Position numbers and translations under genes: made by a program. Below, piece by piece: positions 1 to 5,975 of a DNA stretch of 6,016 bases. The notes beneath the pieces are model-generated. The model worked only from the letters and a program-made list of their open reading frames with translations, was not told where the DNA came from and ran no database searches. This DNA is from Bacteroidota bacterium (lineage in GTDB: Bacteria > Bacteroidota > Ignavibacteria > Ignavibacteriales > Ignavibacteriaceae): NCBI GenBank assembly GCA_021793635.1, contig JAJYSI010000222.1, positions 1-6,016 on the forward strand, read 5' to 3'. The first letter of the stretch is position 1; each line of letters opens with the position of its first letter.

Positions 1-57
1 ATTTTGAAGTAGGCTATGAATATTTTCAATCAACTGTTTTAGATTTTGTTTTTCCAT
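1..57 (-). CDS. Possible 5' end of an unidentified gene, cut by the window edge
   Basis: An ATG at 57-55 on the minus strand opens a frame of 19 codons that is still open at base 1. The peptide begins MEKQNLKQLIENIHSLLQN, hydrophilic with a heptad-like spacing of Leu/Ile, as in an amphipathic helix. It starts 12 nt after the stop of the small ORF at 70-156 and on the same strand, which would suit a shared transcript. There is no Shine-Dalgarno sequence; the upstream bases are A/T-rich, which is common in Bacteroidota-like genomes. Nineteen codons are too few to assign a family, and a chance open frame in AT-rich DNA cannot be excluded. Confidence 0.4.
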   Translation of the reverse strand, partial: MEKQNLKQLIENIHSLLQN

Positions 58-69
58 TATTTTATAAAC

Positions 70-156
70 TTAGTTTTTATTAATGAATAACGTAAAAATA
101 ACTATAACCGGAAGTAAAAAAAGGTAAATACTAAGAATTCTCTGTAGTACTCTCAT
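70..156 (-). CDS. Candidate 28-residue single-pass membrane peptide
   Basis: ATG at 156-154 to TAA at 72-70, 28 codons plus stop. The peptide starts MRVLQRILSIYLF and ends IFTLFINKN. Residues about 7-25 are almost all Leu, Ile, Val, Phe, Tyr or Pro and could form one transmembrane helix. Two Arg sit at the N-terminal end and one Lys near the C terminus. A Shine-Dalgarno-like AAGGTG (167-162) lies 5 nt before the ATG, and an in-frame TAA just upstream fixes the start. A possible next gene starts 12 nt downstream. Size and shape recall small subunits or accessory peptides of membrane complexes (KdpF- or CydX-like in size only), but I recognise no family. Hydrophobic frames arise easily from T-rich codons, so this is a candidate only. 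Confidence 0.4.
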   Translation of the reverse strand: MRVLQRILSIYLFLLPVIVIFTLFINKN

Positions 157-205
157 TAAATCACCTTATGAGGATTTTCCTCTGGAATAATGGAAAACAA
201 TTAGT

Positions 206-270
206 CTATTCCAATACTCCAGTATTCCCACTATTCCAATACTCCAGTATTCCACCACTCCAATTTTCCA
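206..270. repeat. Two and a half copies of a 25-bp tandem repeat with internal palindrome
   Basis: Bases 206-228 and 231-253 are identical over 23 bp (from CTATTCCAATACT to CAGTATTCC), at a period of 25 bp. A decayed third unit follows at about 256-270 (CACTCCAATTTTCCA). Each full copy contains the inverted repeat AATACT-CC-AGTATT (213-226 and 238-251), so each can form a small hairpin. Just outside, GGAATAATGGA (184-194) is the reverse complement of TCCAGTATTCC (218-228) with one mismatch, allowing a larger alternative stem. The repeat lies in the gap downstream of purD. It has no spacer structure like a CRISPR array, and its function is unknown. Confidence 0.75.
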
Positions 271-312
271 GCAATTGCGTAAGCTGAATTAGTAATTGTT
301 TCTAATTTATGA

Positions 313-1587
313 CTAAATCCCGGCTTTATCTGAAATATCTGTGCGATAATAAATATTATTATAATGAATTTTATTCATAGCACGGTAAGCTTTTTCTTTA
401 GCTTTACTTAAATCATTAGTTGGGATAAAAGACGTAATGCCTAGAACTCTCCCGCCGTTTGTTAAAATATTCTCCCCGTCTTTCTTTGTGCCTGCATGAA
501 ACACATAAGCTTCTTTACTTGCTTCATCTAATCCGCTAATTATAAAACCGGATTTATATTCATCGGGATACCCTTCTGACGCCGCTACGACACAAACAGA
601 AGCTCCGCCATTATATCTGACCGATTCCTTGTCAAGCTTACCTATTGCCGTTGAGTATAAAAGCTTTAAGAAATCACCTTCGAGTAAAGGCATAACAGAT
701 TGAGTTTCCGGATCGCCAAATCTACAATTAAACTCAACTACCATTGCCTCATTGTTATTTATCATTATTCCGCAGTAAAGACAACCGTTAAATTTTCTAC
801 CTTCTGTCTTTAGCGCAGAGAGTGTGGGCTTTATAATTTTTTCTTGAACTTGTTCTAATATAAATTCATTTACTATCGGTGCAGGTGAATAAGCTCCCAT
901 GCCCCCTGTATTTTTCCCTTCGTCATTATTTCCTATCCTTTTATGGTCTTGTGCTGCAGGAAGGCAAATAAATTCTTCCCCGTCGGTTATTGCAAAAATT
1001 GAGGCTTCTTGACCAATCAAAAATTCTTCAATAATAATTTTATCTCCTGCATTGCCAAAAATCTTTTTTACAAATAATTCATTCAGAGCTGAAGCTGCTT
1101 CTTGATAATTATTGCAAATTAAAACTCCTTTGCCAGCCGCCAGTCCATCAGCTTTTATTACAAGCGGATAATTTTGATTGGATATATATTTCTCCGCTTC
1201 ATTCATCATTTGGGAATTAAATTCCATATAAGCTGCGGTAGGGATATTATATTTTTCCATTAAGCCTTTAGCAAAAGATTTGTATGCTTCAATTTCAGCC
1301 GCGCCTTTGTTTGGACCGAATACATTTATTCCACTTTCTCTCAGAATGTCAGCTAAACCTTCAACAAGAGGCTTTTCAGGACCTATCACCACGAGATCAA
1401 TTTTTTCTTTTTTGCAGAATGAAAGTATAAAGTTACTGTCGTTCATATTACCGGAGACATTTTCGCCTAAGCCTTCAGTGCCGGTATTGCCGGGTAAAAT
1501 GAAAAGCTTCTCTAGCAATTTGCTTTCTTTAATTTTATAAGCAAGGGCATGTTCCCTTCCTCCGGATCCAATTAGCAAAACTTTCAC
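313..1587 (-). CDS. purD: Phosphoribosylamine--glycine ligase (GAR synthetase)
   Basis: PurD catalyses step two of de novo purine synthesis in the cytoplasm: ATP-dependent joining of glycine to 5-phosphoribosylamine, giving GAR. The 424 residues match the usual bacterial length of about 420-430. Visible landmarks are GSGGREHA (7-14), the N-domain PGN loop (32-34), GPEKPLVEG (69-77), the ATP-grasp loop KADGLAAGKGV (145-155), EEFLIGQEAS (187-196), DHKR (214-217), NTGGMGAYSP (226-235) and the family signature RFGDPETQ (289-296), preceded by the metal-ligand region EFNC (285-288). The C terminus keeps the typical YYRTDI. The start codon is GTG at 1587-1585, overlapping the glycosyltransferase stop as GTGA, with a good ribosome site upstream. 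The protein is a stand-alone PurD, with no fusion to PurM or PurN. No convincing terminator follows the stop. Confidence 0.97.
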   Translation of the reverse strand: MKVLLIGSGGREHALAYKIKESKLLEKLFILPGNTGTEGLGENVSGNMNDSNFILSFCKKEKIDLVVIGPEKPLVEGLADILRESGINVFGPNKGAAEIEAYKSFAKGLMEKYNIPTAAYMEFNSQMMNEAEKYISNQNYPLVIKADGLAAGKGVLICNNYQEAASALNELFVKKIFGNAGDKIIIEEFLIGQEASIFAITDGEEFICLPAAQDHKRIGNNDEGKNTGGMGAYSPAPIVNEFILEQVQEKIIKPTLSALKTEGRKFNGCLYCGIMINNNEAMVVEFNCRFGDPETQSVMPLLEGDFLKLLYSTAIGKLDKESVRYNGGASVCVVAASEGYPDEYKSGFIISGLDEASKEAYVFHAGTKKDGENILTNGGRVLGITSFIPTNDLSKAKEKAYRAMNKIHYNNIYYRTDISDKAGI

Positions 1588-2870
1588 AAAACACCTTCCT
1601 TAACGGAAAATTGAAATTGCTTGGTAAGTAACTCGGTTAATAAATCACGACGATGTTTAATTATAAATTCTTCATCAGGAACTGGCAAGGTATTTTTTAC
1701 ATAATCCTCATAGATTTTTAATATATTATTTTTTATTTCATTAACATCATCCGGTTTAGTAATATATGCTGCTTTATATTCCGTAGCGGCAGTTTTTAAT
1801 GCCCCATCAGGAACAGATACAAGTAAAGGCTTCCTTGTTCCAAAATATTCATATAGCTTTCCACTTGAGATTGTATCGGCATTTCTTCCGTTGCCAACCA
1901 TCATCCAAAGAACATCGCTCGACATTAATTTAGTCAGCGCTTCATTATGATTCAGGTAACCATATTCTTTTACAACTTCTTGCATCTCCAGTTTCTTAAC
2001 TAACTTTTTATTTTCATTTCTTAAATATCCTACAAAATGAAGCTCAATATTTGCAGTAACATCGGGTCTCTCGATAGATAATTCTTTGAAAGCATGAAGG
2101 AAATACTTTGGAGTCACAAACTCATAAAATATTCCCGAGTAAGTTAAGCGCATTTTACTATTAGATTTCTTTTCAATCTTTAAATCCTTAAAATCTTCCG
2201 GATCATAGCCATGCGGGATTATATAAATATCCTCAAAGGTAAGAAATTGATATTTTTCGATGATCTTTTCTTTCATCTTCCTGTTAGTTGCAATAATTTT
2301 ATCAGCCGTTTTAAGAGCCTTATATTCCATTTTTTTATGCAAGTACCTGTGGTAAGGCGTTGGATAAAATCCAAATTGATTGCCATACCAAAGGTCGCGA
2401 TAATCAATTATCAACGGTATATTAAATTTCTTATTCAATTTTACCGCCATATTAACGGAAGAAAAAGGAGGAGCGCTTACAAAGATTAAATCAAATTTTT
2501 CTTCTTGTAACAGCTTTTCAGCGACAGGAAAAGCTTCGTTTGCCCACCCCCTTTTATTATCAGGGATGAAGAAAGTACTACTTAATCTACTCAAAAATTT
2601 TCTAATAAATTCAGGAGGAATTTTCACTGTACCTTTTGAAGCCAATTTGGCATTTATACCTTTTCCGGCAACTCTTACAATCTTAATATTTGCTTTTTCA
2701 GCTTCTTTTAATAAGAAAAAATCATGCGCGTAATAACCTGTGGAATCAGAAGTAAGAACCGTCGGTTCCCAATTATAATTCTTCATATACTTCACGAATT
2801 TAAGCGTCCGCTGAACTCCGCTTAACCCCATGGGAGGAAAATAATATGCAATAACTAACACTTTATACAT
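1584..2870 (-). CDS. GT4-type (GT-B fold) glycosyltransferase
   Basis: This is a predicted retaining glycosyltransferase, probably transferring a sugar from a nucleotide-activated donor to a glycan or lipid at the inner membrane face; acceptor and sugar are unknown. It has 428 residues. The N-terminal domain opens with a Rossmann-like strand and loop, KVLVIAYYFPPMGLSGVQR (3-21), typical of family 4 acceptor domains. IIDYRDLW (154-161) and PHGYD (219-223) follow at the domain junction. The C-terminal donor domain shows LTYSGIFYE (242-250) and SSGKLYEYFGTRKPLL (335-350), where Lys338 and Glu341 fit the donor-binding K/E-x-E region of GT4 enzymes. There is no signal peptide or membrane helix. 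It lies between guaB (73 bp upstream) and purD (4-bp overlap), not in a polysaccharide cluster. No clear Shine-Dalgarno precedes the ATG. The family call is firm; the biological substrate is not inferable. Confidence 0.88.
   Translation of the reverse strand: MYKVLVIAYYFPPMGLSGVQRTLKFVKYMKNYNWEPTVLTSDSTGYYAHDFFLLKEAEKANIKIVRVAGKGINAKLASKGTVKIPPEFIRKFLSRLSSTFFIPDNKRGWANEAFPVAEKLLQEEKFDLIFVSAPPFSSVNMAVKLNKKFNIPLIIDYRDLWYGNQFGFYPTPYHRYLHKKMEYKALKTADKIIATNRKMKEKIIEKYQFLTFEDIYIIPHGYDPEDFKDLKIEKKSNSKMRLTYSGIFYEFVTPKYFLHAFKELSIERPDVTANIELHFVGYLRNENKKLVKKLEMQEVVKEYGYLNHNEALTKLMSSDVLWMMVGNGRNADTISSGKLYEYFGTRKPLLVSVPDGALKTAATEYKAAYITKPDDVNEIKNNILKIYEDYVKNTLPVPDEEFIIKHRRDLLTELLTKQFQFSVKEGVL
1594..1601 (-). 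promoter_or_regulatory. Ribosome binding site supporting the GTG start of purD
   Basis: AAGGAAGG on the minus strand lies 6 nt before the GTG start of purD, inside the last codons (Lys-Glu-Gly) of the glycosyltransferase gene. It is one of the better Shine-Dalgarno matches in the window. Because no other plausible start precedes the conserved MKVLLIGSGGREHA, it decides in favour of GTG. Together with the 4-bp stop/start overlap it suggests translational coupling. Confidence 0.7.
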
Positions 2871-2944
2871 AATGGTTAATTTTCTTAAATTATATAATAA
2901 TATAAAGCCCCTACTAATCTTTTACTTTAATAATTTTTCAACTA

Positions 2945-4411
2945 TTAGGAATGATAGTTAGGCGATTCTTTGGTAATTATGACATCATGAGGATGGCTTT
3001 CTCTTAAACCGGCTAAAGTTATCCTTATAAATTTTGATTTTGTTTTTAACTCCTTAATATTCTTTACTCCGCAGTAACCCATTGCTGCACGGAGACCGCC
3101 AATTAATTGATAAATAGTATTTGATAATTGTCCTTTAAATGGAACTCGTCCTTCAACCCCTTCAGGAACTAACTTTGATATATCGTCCTCTGTATCCTGA
3201 AAATATCTGTCTTTGCTTCCCTTTTTCATAGCAGAAAGAGAACCCATACCCCGGTAAAGTTTGAAACTTCTTCCTTCATATAAAATTGTTTCTCCCGGGC
3301 TTTCTTCTACGCCGGCAAACAAACCTCCTATCATTACTGAATCAGCACCAGCAGCTATAGCTTTTGCCACGTCGCCTGTTTGTTTAATACCTCCATCTGC
3401 AATTAAAGGAATTCCTTTATTTCTGACGGCTCGGTAAACATCTGAAATAGCAGTAATTTGCGGAACTCCTATCCCTGCTACAATTCGCGTAGTACAAATA
3501 GAGCCCGGTCCTATGCCTACCTTTACTGCATCGACACCACAATCTAATAGATCAAGAGCAGCTTGATAAGTCCCTATATTACCAGCAATTATTTGCTCAT
3601 ATTTAAACTTTTTCCTTGCTTCTTTAATTGTTTTCAAAACACCCATAGAGTGACCGTGAGCTGTGTCAATAATAATGGCGTCTACTCCGGCTTTTGATAA
3701 AGCGTCAATCCTATCCATAGTATCAGCCGTAATACCAACGGCAGCGCCGACTCTTAATCTCCCATGCTCATCTTTACATGCATAAGGATGTTTCTTCTTC
3801 TTTTGAATATCCTTAAAGGTGATTAAACCCTTTAATATCCCTTTACTGTCAACTACTGGAAGTTTTTCGATCTTATGTTTCTGAAGTATCTTTTCAGCCA
3901 TGTCCAAATCAGTATGCAATGGAGCGGTAATTAGATTTTCCCTCGTCATCAAGTCTTTAACTTTTTGCTTCTTGTTTGGCTCAAATCTTAAATCACGATT
4001 AGTGATAATTCCGACTAGCTTTCCGTTATTGTCTATCACGGGAATACCGGAGATACTATATTTTTTCATCAATTCAAGTGCATCACCGATATTTTTGTCT
4101 ATGGTAAGCGTCACGGGATGCATTATCATACCGCTTTCGGAACGCTTCACCTTATCAACTTCAATACATTGTTCTTCGATCGACATATTTTTATGGAGAA
4201 TACCAATTCCTCCTTCCCTCGCCATTGCGATTGCCATCGCTGATTCAGTAACGGTATCCATTGCAGCGGAGATAATCGGTATATTTAACTTTATATCTGG
4301 AGTTAAAAAAGTTGATGTTTTAACATCTCTCGGCAGTACATTAGATTTTGCGGGCTCCAAAAGTACATCGTCAAAAGTTATACCTTCGCGAATAATGAGA
4401 TTATCTTTCAT
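2945..4411 (-). CDS. guaB: Inosine-5'-monophosphate dehydrogenase
   Basis: GuaB oxidises IMP to XMP with NAD+, the first committed and rate-limiting step of GMP synthesis; it is a cytoplasmic tetramer/octamer. The 488 residues match the full-length family. It begins with [13 protein letters not shown] (8-20). Two CBS domains are inserted at about 95-150 and 155-205, so this is the regulated form. The barrel then resumes at [10 protein letters not shown] (217-226). Catalytic Cys306 lies in GPGSICTTR (301-309). IMP phosphate contacts are DGGI (339-342) and YRGMGS (386-391). The flap Arg402-Tyr403 pair sits in DRYFQ, and EGVEGRVP is at 417-424. All key residues are present. The ending [17 protein letters not shown] is typical of Bacteroidota-like GuaB. 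Tandem stops (TAA TAG) end the gene. The ATG lies 26 bp after the preceding gene, with only a weak GGAAT ribosome site. Confidence 0.98.
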   Translation of the reverse strand: MKDNLIIREGITFDDVLLEPAKSNVLPRDVKTSTFLTPDIKLNIPIISAAMDTVTESAMAIAMAREGGIGILHKNMSIEEQCIEVDKVKRSESGMIMHPVTLTIDKNIGDALELMKKYSISGIPVIDNNGKLVGIITNRDLRFEPNKKQKVKDLMTRENLITAPLHTDLDMAEKILQKHKIEKLPVVDSKGILKGLITFKDIQKKKKHPYACKDEHGRLRVGAAVGITADTMDRIDALSKAGVDAIIIDTAHGHSMGVLKTIKEARKKFKYEQIIAGNIGTYQAALDLLDCGVDAVKVGIGPGSICTTRIVAGIGVPQITAISDVYRAVRNKGIPLIADGGIKQTGDVAKAIAAGADSVMIGGLFAGVEESPGETILYEGRSFKLYRGMGSLSAMKKGSKDRYFQDTEDDISKLVPEGVEGRVPFKGQLSNTIYQLIGGLRAAMGYCGVKNIKELKTKSKFIRITLAGLRESHPHDVIITKESPNYHS

Positions 4412-4437
4412 CTTAATTCCAATTGTTAATAATTACT

Positions 4438-5607
4438 TTAATCAAATGCAGCAAATCCTGTAATATCCTCCCCGATTATTAGCGTGTGCATCTCGTGAGT
4501 TCCTTCATAAGTCTTCACCGCTTCAAGATTTGCAGCATGACGCATTACGGGATATTCGTCTATAATTCCGTTTGCGCCTAATATCTCGCGCGCAATATGA
4601 GCTATTTCTAATGCTTTTTCGCAGTTATTTCTTTTAGCCATTGATACCTGCGTATGTTTCAAAATCCCTTTATCTTTCAATCTTCCCATCTGATAATTTA
4701 ACAGTTGCGCTTTTGTAATTTCTGTTAACATAAAAACTAATTTTTCTTGAGTCATTTGATAAGCGGCTATCGGCTTGCTGAATTGTATCCTCGATTTAGA
4801 ATAATTTAATGCCGAATCATAACACGCCATCATGGCTCCTACAACGCCCCATGCAATTCCGAATCTTGCCTGGTTCAAACACATCAAAGCATTTTTTAAT
4901 CCCATTGTTTTAGGAAGAAGATTTTTATCCGGAATGAATACATTATCAAAAATTAGCTCTGAAGTAACAGATGCACGCAAAGAAAGCTTGCCTTTCATTT
5001 CCGGCGCTGTGAAACCCTTAAAACCTTTTTCGACAAGAAATCCTTTTACAACACCATCCAATTTAGCCCATACAACGGCAACGTCTGCAATAGTTCCGTT
5101 TGTTATCCACATTTTAGCGCCGTTAAGAAGATATCCGCCATCGACCTTTTGAACTTTAGTAATTATTCCGCCGGGATTAGAGCCAAAGTCAGGCTCCGTC
5201 AATCCAAAACATCCGATTTTTTCTCCGGTAGCCAATCTTGGAAGCCAAAAATCTTTTTGTTCTTCACTTCCAAAAGTAAAAATAGGATACATCACCAAAG
5301 AGCTTTGTACAGAGACAAAACTTCTAATACCGCTGTCCCCTCTCTCCAGTTCCTGTAACACCAAACCGTATGATACATTATTTAATTCTGCACAATTATA
5401 TTTTTGAGGAAGAGTAGTTCCGAACAACCCCAATTCCCCCATCTTGCTAACAACCTGAATTGGGAAAGATCCTTCACGATTATGCTTTTCGATTACCGGG
5501 ATAATTTCAGCAGACACAAAATCTCTCACTGTATCTCTTATCATCAATTCATCTTCCGATAACAAAGAATCGATGTTATAATAATCGACACCCGAAAACT
5601 TGTGCAT
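4438..5607 (-). CDS. Acyl-CoA dehydrogenase, glutaryl-CoA dehydrogenase-like
   Basis: This FAD-dependent flavoenzyme most resembles glutaryl-CoA dehydrogenase, which converts glutaryl-CoA to crotonyl-CoA and CO2 in lysine/tryptophan breakdown and passes electrons to ETF. It has 389 residues, normal for the family. An N-terminal helical domain (about 15-130) contains SGIRSFVSVQSSLV (92-105); Arg95 aligns by eye with the arginine that binds the substrate carboxylate in human GCDH. The FAD/substrate region has GCFGLTEPDFGSN (132-144) and MWITNG (166-171). The C-terminal helical domain has KRNNCEKALEIA (325-336), ILGANGI (342-348) and TYEGTHEMH (366-374), with catalytic base Glu368. SGSD of the human enzyme is FGSN here. 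The ATG has AGAGG 5 nt upstream and its own likely promoter. The glutaryl-CoA assignment rests on remembered motifs; a related short-chain acyl-CoA substrate is possible. Confidence 0.9.
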   Translation of the reverse strand: MHKFSGVDYYNIDSLLSEDELMIRDTVRDFVSAEIIPVIEKHNREGSFPIQVVSKMGELGLFGTTLPQKYNCAELNNVSYGLVLQELERGDSGIRSFVSVQSSLVMYPIFTFGSEEQKDFWLPRLATGEKIGCFGLTEPDFGSNPGGIITKVQKVDGGYLLNGAKMWITNGTIADVAVVWAKLDGVVKGFLVEKGFKGFTAPEMKGKLSLRASVTSELIFDNVFIPDKNLLPKTMGLKNALMCLNQARFGIAWGVVGAMMACYDSALNYSKSRIQFSKPIAAYQMTQEKLVFMLTEITKAQLLNYQMGRLKDKGILKHTQVSMAKRNNCEKALEIAHIAREILGANGIIDEYPVMRHAANLEAVKTYEGTHEMHTLIIGEDITGFAAFD

Positions 5608-5635
5608 TAAAACCTCTAATTGATAATTTTAAAAA

Positions 5636-5666
5636 CAAATTTAAAAGATAAGGCAGTTACAAGCAA
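5636..5666 (-). promoter_or_regulatory. Bacteroidota-type promoter of the acyl-CoA dehydrogenase gene
   Basis: On the minus strand TAAATTTG (5643-5636) matches the -7 consensus TAnnTTTG exactly. ATTG ends 20 nt upstream (TTG at 5666-5664), fitting the -33 TTTG element at normal spacing. Transcription would start near 5630, giving a leader of about 20-25 nt that contains the AGAGG ribosome site. The start would then lie downstream of the palindromic element, leaving that element outside the mRNA. In AT-rich DNA such matches also occur by chance. Confidence 0.55.
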
Positions 5667-5683
5667 TTTTTTCTTATATTATT

Positions 5684-5814
5684 AGTAACTCAGTCACCTT
5701 ACGCAAAAGATTATTATTACATAGTGAGAAACCTTCGAGGTTTTCCTAAACCTCGAAGGTTTTGCACTTCACTTCCATTATATTTGAAATTATCTGCGTA
5801 ACATGAGTAACTCA
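5684..5814. repeat. Nested palindromic element (possible REP/MITE-like repeat)
   Basis: A perfect central hairpin (5729-5762) is flanked by imperfect inverted ends. The left end reads AGTAACTCA (5684-5692) then TTACGCA (5699-5705). The right end reads TGCGTAA (5795-5801) then TGAGTAACT (5804-5812). The midpoints of the outer pairs (about 5748-5750) nearly coincide with the hairpin centre (5745.5), so the block is roughly symmetric over about 130 bp. The right end carries its own palindrome ATGAGT-A-ACTCAT (5803-5815). No transposase is present. The layout suggests a non-autonomous dispersed repeat, but only one copy is visible here. Confidence 0.5.
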
Positions 5815-5815
5815 T
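5717..5815 (-). CDS. Doubtful 32-residue ORF with strong ribosome site, running through the palindrome
   Basis: ATG at 5815-5813 to TAA at 5719-5717, followed by two more in-frame TAA codons. The peptide starts MSYSCYADNFKYNG and ends LRGLGKPRRFLTM. GAAGGAG (5829-5823) lies 7 nt before the ATG and is the strongest Shine-Dalgarno match in the window at ideal spacing. Codons about 18-29 are read from the hairpin itself, giving a basic Arg/Gly/Lys tail, so this part of the peptide is dictated by the repeat. It could be a leader peptide, a remnant, or chance. No promoter was found upstream and there is no known family. Confidence 0.2.
   Translation of the reverse strand: MSYSCYADNFKYNGSEVQNLRGLGKPRRFLTM
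5729..5762. repeat. 15-bp perfect inverted repeat whose arms are themselves palindromic
   Basis: AAACCTTCGAGGTTT (5729-5743) and AAACCTCGAAGGTTT (5748-5762) are exact reverse complements separated by TCCT. Each arm is also a palindrome of the form AAACCT-N3-AGGTTT. The DNA can therefore fold as one long 15-bp stem or as two adjacent 6-bp hairpins, and it also reads as a direct repeat at a 19-bp step. From memory, hairpins on this theme are common between genes in Bacteroidota-like genomes. No T-run on the minus strand and no gene reading into it on the + strand make a terminator role unlikely. Confidence 0.85.
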
Positions 5816-5945
5816 ATTACATCTCCTTCTGACGAATCTAGCACTTCCAACGCAATTTTTGAGTAATATGTCTTATTTATAAAGGCAAAAAAACACTAAA
5901 TTAAAATTTCCGACGAAGTAATTTTTAATATTAGGATGAAAATAC

Positions 5946-5953
5946 TATCTTTG
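5946..5953 (+). promoter_or_regulatory. Bacteroidota-type -7 promoter element of tRNA-Ser
   Basis: TATCTTTG matches TAnnTTTG exactly and ends 22 nt before the tRNA 5' end, predicting a transcription start near 5957-5960 and a very short 5' leader to be trimmed by RNase P. The -33 element is weak (a T-run at 5922-5926, no clear TTTG). A small inverted repeat, TTTGC-TTA-GCAAA (5950-5962), overlaps the element and predicted start. Confidence 0.6.
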
Positions 5954-5975
5954 CTTAGCAAAAAAATCTCAACAC

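Larger units (their letters stand above)
5608..5975. other. Divergent intergenic region between the acyl-CoA dehydrogenase and tRNA-Ser genes
   Basis: These 368 bp separate two genes read outward. Going left to right they hold the acyl-CoA dehydrogenase ribosome site and promoter (5613-5666), a nested palindromic element (5684-5814), a strong Shine-Dalgarno match on the minus strand (5823-5829), about 110 bp of AT-rich DNA where I see nothing recognisable, and the tRNA promoter (5946-5953). The only small reading frame with a good start signal is the one listed at 5717-5815. Confidence 0.8.

Noticed and set aside
170..182. GAGGA-TTT-TCCTC mini-hairpin before the 28-codon ORF as a regulatory structure
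   Set aside because: Five base pairs with a three-base loop can occur by chance, and nothing else supports a role.
206..270. Tandem repeats as a CRISPR array
   Set aside because: The units abut at a 25-bp period with only 2 bp between the identical 23-bp cores, so there are no spacers, and no cas gene is present.
291..312. AATTAG/CTAATT stem just after purD as its terminator
   Set aside because: Only six A/T-rich pairs with a 9-nt loop and no following T-run; too weak.
1280..1540. Other long + strand frames opposite purD, the glycosyltransferase and the acyl-CoA dehydrogenase (also at 2211-2489, 4832-5152, 5149-5358)
   Set aside because: All are antisense to well-supported genes with complete motifs and show no domain of their own.
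2871..2944. AT-rich gap with inverted repeat TTATAT-AATA-ATATAA as promoter or terminator for the glycosyltransferase-purD pair
   Set aside because: The stem (2890-2905) is only six A/T pairs, and no TAnnTTTG match was found on the minus strand, so no regulatory call is justified.
3900..4463. 187-codon open frame on the + strand opposite guaB
   Set aside because: It lies antisense to the CBS and N-terminal part of an intact guaB, has no recognisable domain, and its hydrophobic look follows from reading the complement of guaB codons.
5729..5762. Central hairpin as a rho-independent terminator
   Set aside because: No gene on either strand reads into it (the flanking genes diverge), and on the minus strand it is followed by TTTCTCAC rather than a T-run.
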